From Sphingobium lactosutens DS20 (lineage in GTDB: Bacteria > Pseudomonadota > Alphaproteobacteria > Sphingomonadales > Sphingomonadaceae), in the NCBI RefSeq assembly GCF_000445105.1, contig NZ_ATDP01000055.1:1-45000 (forward strand): DNA of 45,000 nucleotides, read 5' to 3'. The notes beneath the pieces were generated by a model. The model saw nothing but the letters and a program-made list of their open reading frames with translations. It was not told the DNA's origin and made no database searches. Below are positions 36,211 through 45,000 of this stretch, piece after piece; the stretch's first letter is position 1, and the number at the start of each line of letters is the position of its first letter. The position numbers and the translations under genes are program-made.

Positions 36211-37243
36211 CCAATTGGGTGACGAATGCGTGGTATGTTGCCGCGTGGGACAGCGAAGTCGACGTTGCGCCCTTGTCGCGCACGATCTGCGGCACGCCGG
36301 TGGTCCTCTATCGCAAGCTTGACCGGTCCGTCGTCGCCATGCGCGATGCCTGTCCGCATCGGTTGTTGCCCCTTTCGATGGGTATCCGCGAAGGGGATTC
36401 GATCCGCTGCAAATATCATGGCCTGAAATTGGGGCCGGACGGTGTCGCGGAAGAAATGCCGATGAAGAGCGAGGCGGTAAACCGCCGCATTTGCGCCGAA
36501 ACCTTTGTTGTCGCCGAGCGTCACCGCTTCGTTTGGATTTGGGTTGGTGAGAAGGACAAGGCCGATCCGGCACTGATTCCCGATCTATGGCCCTGTTCAT
36601 CGGAAGGCTGGACGTTCGATGGGGGCTATTATCCCGTCGCCTGCGACTATCGACTGATGATCGACAATCTGATGGACCTGACGCACGAAACCTATGTGCA
36701 TTCCAGTTCCATCGGCCAGGTCGAGATTCTGGAAGCGCCGATCGAAACCCGTGTCGAAGGCGAGCGGGTGTTCGTGACCCGCTGGATGGCCGGCATTGAT
36801 GCGCCGCCATTCTGGCGCGCGGCGCTGGGCAAGGAAGGTCCGGTGGATCGTTGGCAGATATGCCAGTTCATGCTGCCGGCATCTGTCATGATCGACGTCG
36901 GGGTCGCTCCGGTTGAAGCGGGCTCGACGCTGGAGGCGCATGATCAGGGCGCCCGTGGCATGGTGATTGATTTCATGACGCCCGAAACAGAAACCAGCCA
37001 CCATTATTTCTGGGGCATGGCGCGCAATTTCATGATCCATGATCCTGGGTTCACGGCCCGGTTCAAGGCGGGACAAGGGGCTGTGTTCGCCGAGGACAAG
37101 GTCATTCTGGAAGCACAGCAGGATGCCATCAATCGCAATCCGGGGCTGAAGCTGAGCGCATATCGCATTGACGAAGGCGGCGTGCGATCCCGCCAGGTCA
37201 TCAAGCGCAAGATTGCAGCTTCCGCCAAGGTGGAGGAACCGGT

Positions 37244-37247
<4 letters not shown>
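36207..37247 (+). CDS. Rieske oxygenase, vanillate O-demethylase (VanA)-like
   Basis: A 346-residue oxygenase component. The Rieske [2Fe-2S] ligands are C49-x-H51 and C68-x2-H71. The mononuclear iron site lies in DYRLMIDNLMDLTHETYVHSSSIGQ, with H160 and H165. This last stretch is nearly identical to my memory of VanA, and the length fits VanA. It would demethylate vanillate (or a related methoxybenzoate) to protocatechuate. It sits between ligJ and ligA in the same coupled operon. No VanB-type reductase is in the window, so electrons must come from a partner encoded elsewhere. Confidence 0.88.
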
Positions 37248-38541
<1,294 letters not shown>

Positions 38542-38573
38542 CCGATTTTATTTCAGATATTACGGAGAAGACT

Positions 38574-39512
38574 ATGCGTGTTGCCCTGGCTGGCGCCGGC
38601 GCTTTTGGCGAAAAGCATCTTGATGGCCTCAAAAATATCGACGGCGTCACCGTTACGTCTCTGGTCGGCCGCGAACTGGAGCCGACCAAGGCGGTGGCGC
38701 AGAAATATGGCATCGGCCATGTGACAACCGACCTCCATGAAACATTGAGCCGTGACGATGTCGACGCGGTGATCCTGTGCACGCCGACACAGATGCATGC
38801 CGCCCAGGCGATCGCCTGCATGGACGCGGGCAAGCATGTCGAGGTGGAGATTCCCTTGGCAGACAGCTGGGACGACGCGCAGGCGGTGCTGGCCAAGCAA
38901 CGGGAAACCGGCCTTGTCTGCATGGTCGGTCATACCCGCCGTTTCAATCCATCGCACCAATTCGTCCACAACCGGATACAGGCGGGCGAGTTCAACGTGC
39001 AGCAGATGGACGTCCAGACCTATTTCTTCCGCCGCAAGAACATCAACGCAAAGGGGCAGCCGCGGTCATGGACCGATCATCTGCTTTGGCACCACGCCGC
39101 CCATACGGTCGACCTTTTTGCCTATCAGGCGGGCAAAATCGTCGAGGCGCACGCCATGCAGGGACCGATCCATGCGGATCTTGGTATCGCCATGGATATG
39201 TCAATCCAGCTGAAAAGCGAAACCGGCGCGATCTGCACCCTGTCCTTGAGCTTCAACAATGACGGCCCCCTCGGCACCTTTTTCCGCTATATCGGCGACA
39301 GCGCGACGTATATCGCGCGCTATGACGATCTGGTGAATGGCAAGGAAGAGCCGATTGACCTGGCTGGCGTGGCCGTTTCGAACAACGGCATCGAGTTGCA
39401 GGATCGCGAATTCATCAGCGCCATTCGGGAAGGGCGGGAGCCCAATAGTTCGGTGGCGCAGGTCTTCGATTGCTATCGCGTGCTCGGCGAATTGGAGCAG
39501 CAACTGGGCTAA
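38574..39512 (+). CDS. ligC: 4-Carboxy-2-hydroxymuconate semialdehyde dehydrogenase LigC
   Basis: A 312-residue GFO/IDH/MocA-family oxidoreductase that oxidises the LigAB product hemiacetal to 2-pyrone-4,6-dicarboxylate with NADP+. The Rossmann motif is VALAGAGAFGEKHLDGLKNI. Further segments are CTPTQMHAAQAIACMDAGKHVEVEIPLADSWDDA and PRSWTDHLLWHHAAHTVDLFAY. The ATG at 38574 with GGAGAAG upstream fits the family start better than an in-frame ATG at 38538. It is the last gene of the operon and a terminator follows. Confidence 0.95.
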   Translation: MRVALAGAGAFGEKHLDGLKNIDGVTVTSLVGRELEPTKAVAQKYGIGHVTTDLHETLSRDDVDAVILCTPTQMHAAQAIACMDAGKHVEVEIPLADSWDDAQAVLAKQRETGLVCMVGHTRRFNPSHQFVHNRIQAGEFNVQQMDVQTYFFRRKNINAKGQPRSWTDHLLWHHAAHTVDLFAYQAGKIVEAHAMQGPIHADLGIAMDMSIQLKSETGAICTLSLSFNNDGPLGTFFRYIGDSATYIARYDDLVNGKEEPIDLAGVAVSNNGIELQDREFISAIREGREPNSSVAQVFDCYRVLGELEQQLG

Positions 39513-39541
39513 GCCGTCCCCTCTACCCAACAGGGTCGTGG

Positions 39542-39575
39542 AAAGGGCGTGGCAGGGCAACCGTCCACGCCCTTT
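39542..39575 (+). terminator. Rho-independent terminator of lig operon
   Basis: AAAGGGCGTGG (39542-39552) pairs perfectly with CCACGCCCTTT (39565-39575), an 11-bp stem with a 12-base loop, followed by T and C. It lies 29 bases after the ligC stop and just before the convergent AraC gene, and its A-rich 5' side would let it work in both directions. Confidence 0.88.
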
Positions 39576-39590
39576 TCATGCGGAAATTGA

Positions 39591-40634
39591 TTAGGAATGC
39601 AGCATCCGCATCCAGCGCGCGAAGTCCAGGCTGGCATCGCCATGGTCCCGAGCATCGGGTGCATACCAAAAATCAAGGCTGCGCTGGCGCGCCTTTCCAG
39701 GTGAAATACCGAAAGCCTTTTTGAAGGCACGACCGAATGCGGATTCGGTGGCAAAGCCACAATCGAGTGCAATTTCGCCGACTTTGCGGCGCCTATTGCC
39801 CGGATCAGACAGCGCGATAGCAGCAACGGCCAGACGGCGGCGGCGGATATGATCGGCGATGCCGCCAACCGGCTGAAACGTGCGATACAAGGTCGCCCGC
39901 GACATAGCCAGATCGCAAGCCAGGGAGGCCGGATCAAGCCTTGCGTCCCCCAGGCGCCGGTCTATCTCGCGCGATACACGCTGGAAAGGGGACGGCGTGA
40001 TCCCCATGACGGGCGGCAGGCCAGGCGCCTGCCCCGCCAGCATGGTCGTCACCAGCGCGACAGTCGATCGCGCCGCCAACTGCCCGTCGGCGACGCCCAG
40101 CGAGGGCAGCCGGTCGACGAGGCTTGTCATATAGCTTCCCAACATGGCGGCCAGCGGGTTGTCCGCCGGCAGCACCAATCCGTGCAGGCGAGAAATGTCC
40201 TGCAGGGTCGGCGCGAAAAAGGCGCGCGGGACCAAAACCGAGATGTTGGAAAAATCGCTCGCCCGGGTCCGCAACCCATGAATGAGGTCGAAGATAACGA
40301 TGTCGCCTGCGCGGACGGTGACGGATCGGTCAGCCGCCGATCCGGTAAAGCCGCCTCCGACATATAGCTGGACCAGCAGATGATCGAGGCCGCTGGCCGC
40401 GGCCAGCGCTGCATCCCGGTCAAAGGCCAGTGCAGATGATCGAAACCAGCCGACCATGATTGTTCCAAGATGCCATGCCGCAACGTCGAGCCGATAACAT
40501 TCCGGATCGCCCAAGCACGTCAGTGAGAACACGTCCTGCACCGATTGCCCAAACGCCGTCAAAGCATCCGGGCCTGTCATGCTGTCCGTCGAAATTCGGA
40601 AGGTGGGCAGTGAGTCGCCTGACGGTTGCTGCAT
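39591..40634 (-). CDS. AraC-family regulator
   Basis: A 347-residue regulator. The N-terminal half (about residues 30-200) resembles the AraC_binding_2 domain (VQLYVGGGFTGSAADRSVTVRAGDIVIFDLIHGLRTR), as in FeaR/NahR-like aromatic-pathway activators. The C-terminal half is an AraC DNA-binding domain (LACDLAMSRATLYRTF, VGEIALDCGFATESAFGRAFKKAFGISPG). It is convergent with the lig operon and oriented away from it. Its target is unknown; an aromatic catabolic operon is plausible from context only. Confidence 0.88.
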   Translation of the reverse strand: MQQPSGDSLPTFRISTDSMTGPDALTAFGQSVQDVFSLTCLGDPECYRLDVAAWHLGTIMVGWFRSSALAFDRDAALAAASGLDHLLVQLYVGGGFTGSAADRSVTVRAGDIVIFDLIHGLRTRASDFSNISVLVPRAFFAPTLQDISRLHGLVLPADNPLAAMLGSYMTSLVDRLPSLGVADGQLAARSTVALVTTMLAGQAPGLPPVMGITPSPFQRVSREIDRRLGDARLDPASLACDLAMSRATLYRTFQPVGGIADHIRRRRLAVAAIALSDPGNRRRKVGEIALDCGFATESAFGRAFKKAFGISPGKARQRSLDFWYAPDARDHGDASLDFARWMRMLHS

Positions 40635-40784
40635 CGTCCAAGCTCATTTCTAAACGTGATTTAACCCTGTTTAGAGGCTCCTAACGCGTGTCGTGCAATT
40701 TGTCTCATTTTCATTGCCGTCTGTTTCACGCCTTGCCGCCGGCGTTGACACTATGCGCCGGCGCAGTCGATTGCCGCTGCGGAT

Positions 40785-40802
40785 CATACGGTCAACCGTA
40801 TG
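40785..40802. promoter_or_regulatory. Perfect 18-base dyad, candidate operator
   Basis: CATACGGT-CA-ACCGTATG has 8-base arms without mismatch, about 150 bases upstream of the AraC gene start. Tight symmetry of this kind suits a GntR-, MarR- or IclR-type dimer rather than an AraC protein. No such regulator is adjacent. Confidence 0.5.
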
Positions 40803-40937
40803 GAATAGTCAGACAGCCGCAGGCCGATGCCGGCGTCTGTTGCACATCGGGGGGGCGCCGCTGATCGAAGTGGTGCTCAAGGACTTCTGACGGCGGTACG
40901 GCGATGGCTGCGACCCCCATCGCCTGGCAGCCCGAAG

Positions 40938-40976
40938 CGGCGCTTGCCTGTGAGCTTTGGCTTCAGGCAAGCGCCG
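40938..40976 (-). terminator. 13-bp perfect hairpin downstream of pobR-like gene
   Basis: CGGCGCTTGCCTG (40938-40950) and CAGGCAAGCGCCG (40964-40976) pair without mismatch around a 13-base loop. It begins 33 bases after the pobR-like stop on the minus strand. There is no U-tract, so termination is likely but not certain. Confidence 0.55.
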
Positions 40977-41009
40977 ATATGACGCCGTCGCAGCGTGCCG
41001 GGCGCAGGA

Positions 41010-42011
41010 TCAGGCCCCGCCGCCCGCCCGATCGGGTTCGCCGCGTCTTGCACGATAAGTCCGGGGCGGGCAGCCGATATGTCGGGTAAAGAAGCGCGAG
41101 AAATAGCCGGGGTCTTCAAAGCCGATGGCATATCCGATCTGCGCCACCGAAAGCTGGGAATAGAGCAGCAACCGCCGGGCTTCCAGCAGCGCGCGATCAT
41201 CCAGCATCTGGCCCGGCGACGTCCCCGCCACGCAGGCACAGGCCTGTCGCAACGCTGTCAGGCTGGTGCCAAGCGCCTGCGCATGGGAAGCCATCGGCTC
41301 ACGATAGCGAAACCGCTGCTCGACCCGCTCCCGCAATCGCGCGACCAGCGCAGCTTGTTTCTCGGTGCCGGGTCGCTGGCCGGCAACCATATCGCCATGG
41401 CGTAGCGCCAATACCATCAGTTGCAGCAACGCCGCTTCTATCGCGGCTTTCTGTCCTCGCCCTGCCCACCCCAGTTCGCGCGCCATGCGCTCGATCAACT
41501 GGCCAGCGGCGGCAGTGTCCGACTGGGCCAGGCTGACGGCGCGCGGGGTTTCAAAGAGGGGTGTCAGATCACTGTCACGGTCGATCAAATGACGTAAATA
41601 GGTGTCGGCGATCGTGGTGACGTGCCCTTCTGATTCCTGGTGCCAATCAAACCCATGGACGACCCTGGCCGGGATGAGCAGCAAGCAGGGCGCCATGAAA
41701 CGCACCTGGGTGGACTCCGCCAACATCGCGCCCCCACCCTTCGCGATCAGGATGATATGGTTAAGGTCCCGATGCACATGGGGGCGGATCGTCCATTCGC
41801 TGGGTCGCGACCGATCGTCCAGGCTTTCGACATGAACAAAGCCCTCGCCCACATTACGCTGGGGTTCGCCATAAAGGTAGAAGCTGGGAACGGGAGACAC
41901 GGTCATGTTGAACCGTCCATATTCCATGCCCATCATGTCCGGCAAGCCGGGGCATGGGCGGGCCTGAGCGTTCAGCAAGCCGTCATCTGCCATGGCTAGA
42001 AGCGCGCGCAT
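41010..42011 (-). CDS. pobR: AraC-family regulator, PobR-like
   Basis: A 333-residue regulator (start 42011; M at 41993 is also possible). The N-terminal motif PSFYLYGEP and the cupin-like effector domain (WTIRPHVHRDLNHIILIAKGGGAMLAE, FMAPCLLLIPARVVHGF) are typical of PobR, the AraC-type activator of pobA responding to 4-hydroxybenzoate. The DNA-binding domain is at the C-terminus (LGTSLTALRQACACVAGTSPGQML, VAQIGYAIGFEDPGYFSRFFTRHIGCPP). The pobA gene begins 2.7 kb away, beyond an unknown gene. The symbol rests on family resemblance and this location. Confidence 0.78.
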   Translation of the reverse strand: MRALLAMADDGLLNAQARPCPGLPDMMGMEYGRFNMTVSPVPSFYLYGEPQRNVGEGFVHVESLDDRSRPSEWTIRPHVHRDLNHIILIAKGGGAMLAESTQVRFMAPCLLLIPARVVHGFDWHQESEGHVTTIADTYLRHLIDRDSDLTPLFETPRAVSLAQSDTAAAGQLIERMARELGWAGRGQKAAIEAALLQLMVLALRHGDMVAGQRPGTEKQAALVARLRERVEQRFRYREPMASHAQALGTSLTALRQACACVAGTSPGQMLDDRALLEARRLLLYSQLSVAQIGYAIGFEDPGYFSRFFTRHIGCPPRTYRARRGEPDRAGGGA

Positions 42012-42131
42012 CCGGACCCGCCCCACGTCTGTCGCGTTCGTTGTCGCACCCTTGGCTTGTCGACGCGGATATGGGAAAGGCACCGGCAACGTGGAGCGAA
42101 TGACGGGAATATAGGCTTGCCAATCAACAGG

Positions 42132-45000
<2,869 letters not shown>

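Larger units (their letters stand above)
40635..41009. other. Intergenic region between two AraC genes
   Basis: A 375-base stretch with no supported gene. It holds a perfect dyad at 40785-40802 and a strong 13-bp hairpin at 40938-40976, and must include the promoter of the AraC gene at 39591-40634. Short frames crossing it show no recognisable product. Confidence 0.6.

Noticed and set aside
40693..40890. 65-codon plus-strand frame in the AraC intergenic region
   Set aside because: The tail looks vaguely protein-like, but it crosses the palindrome at 40785, has no ribosome site and resembles no family.

Overview
The window is high-GC proteobacterial DNA with the features of a sphingomonad (Sphingobium/Sphingomonas type). 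It carries a complete Lig-type protocatechuate 4,5-cleavage pathway like that of Sphingobium SYK-6, a large TonB-dependent receptor, MipA, and the alphaproteobacterial argH-small lipoprotein-lysA order. No rRNA, tRNA or CRISPR array was seen. Product names come from reading the translations; nothing was searched.

Left end (1-4900): an acquired block. clcB, clcA and the divergent regulator clcR (chlorocatechol ortho-cleavage) look nearly identical to the pseudomonad pAC27/ICEclc genes as I recall them. A frameshifted LysE-type exporter follows, and the block ends at a complete IS6100 (4021-4900) that lacks a target duplication. To its right the resident sequence begins.

4950-22000: mostly housekeeping. 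MipA/OmpV, a thioredoxin-TPR protein, a LON-domain protein and Trm112 come first. Next is an unusual operon of two Tat-exported PLP enzymes plus an exported RidA, beside a TonB receptor. Then follow a TlpA-like lipoprotein divergent from argH, an LptM-like lipoprotein, lysA and a siroheme synthase with a vestigial methylase domain. At 18100-21340 lies a group I cannot assign to any described system: a receiver/coiled-coil protein divergent from a 46-residue acidic peptide, two apparently paralogous cupin-like proteins, and an OmpR-type regulator with a degenerate receiver. This is the best candidate for something new.

21300-30350: a TetR-controlled NodT-EmrA-EmrB efflux operon with two matching operators, a PYROXD2-like FAD oxidoreductase, a phosphoribosyltransferase with an SLC10-type transporter, and an enoyl-CoA hydratase.

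30368-45000: aromatic catabolism. ligK-ligU-ligI run leftward and the tandem-HTH LysR gene ligR runs rightward. An unassigned dehydrogenase, ligJ, a VanA-like Rieske oxygenase, ligA, ligB and ligC follow in one tightly overlapping operon closed by a strong terminator. Two AraC regulators (one PobR-like), an unknown 796-residue exported protein and the start of pobA complete the window. PobA would make protocatechuate from 4-hydroxybenzoate and the VanA-like enzyme could make it from vanillate. LigAB opens the ring, and LigC, I, U, J and K take the product to pyruvate and oxaloacetate.
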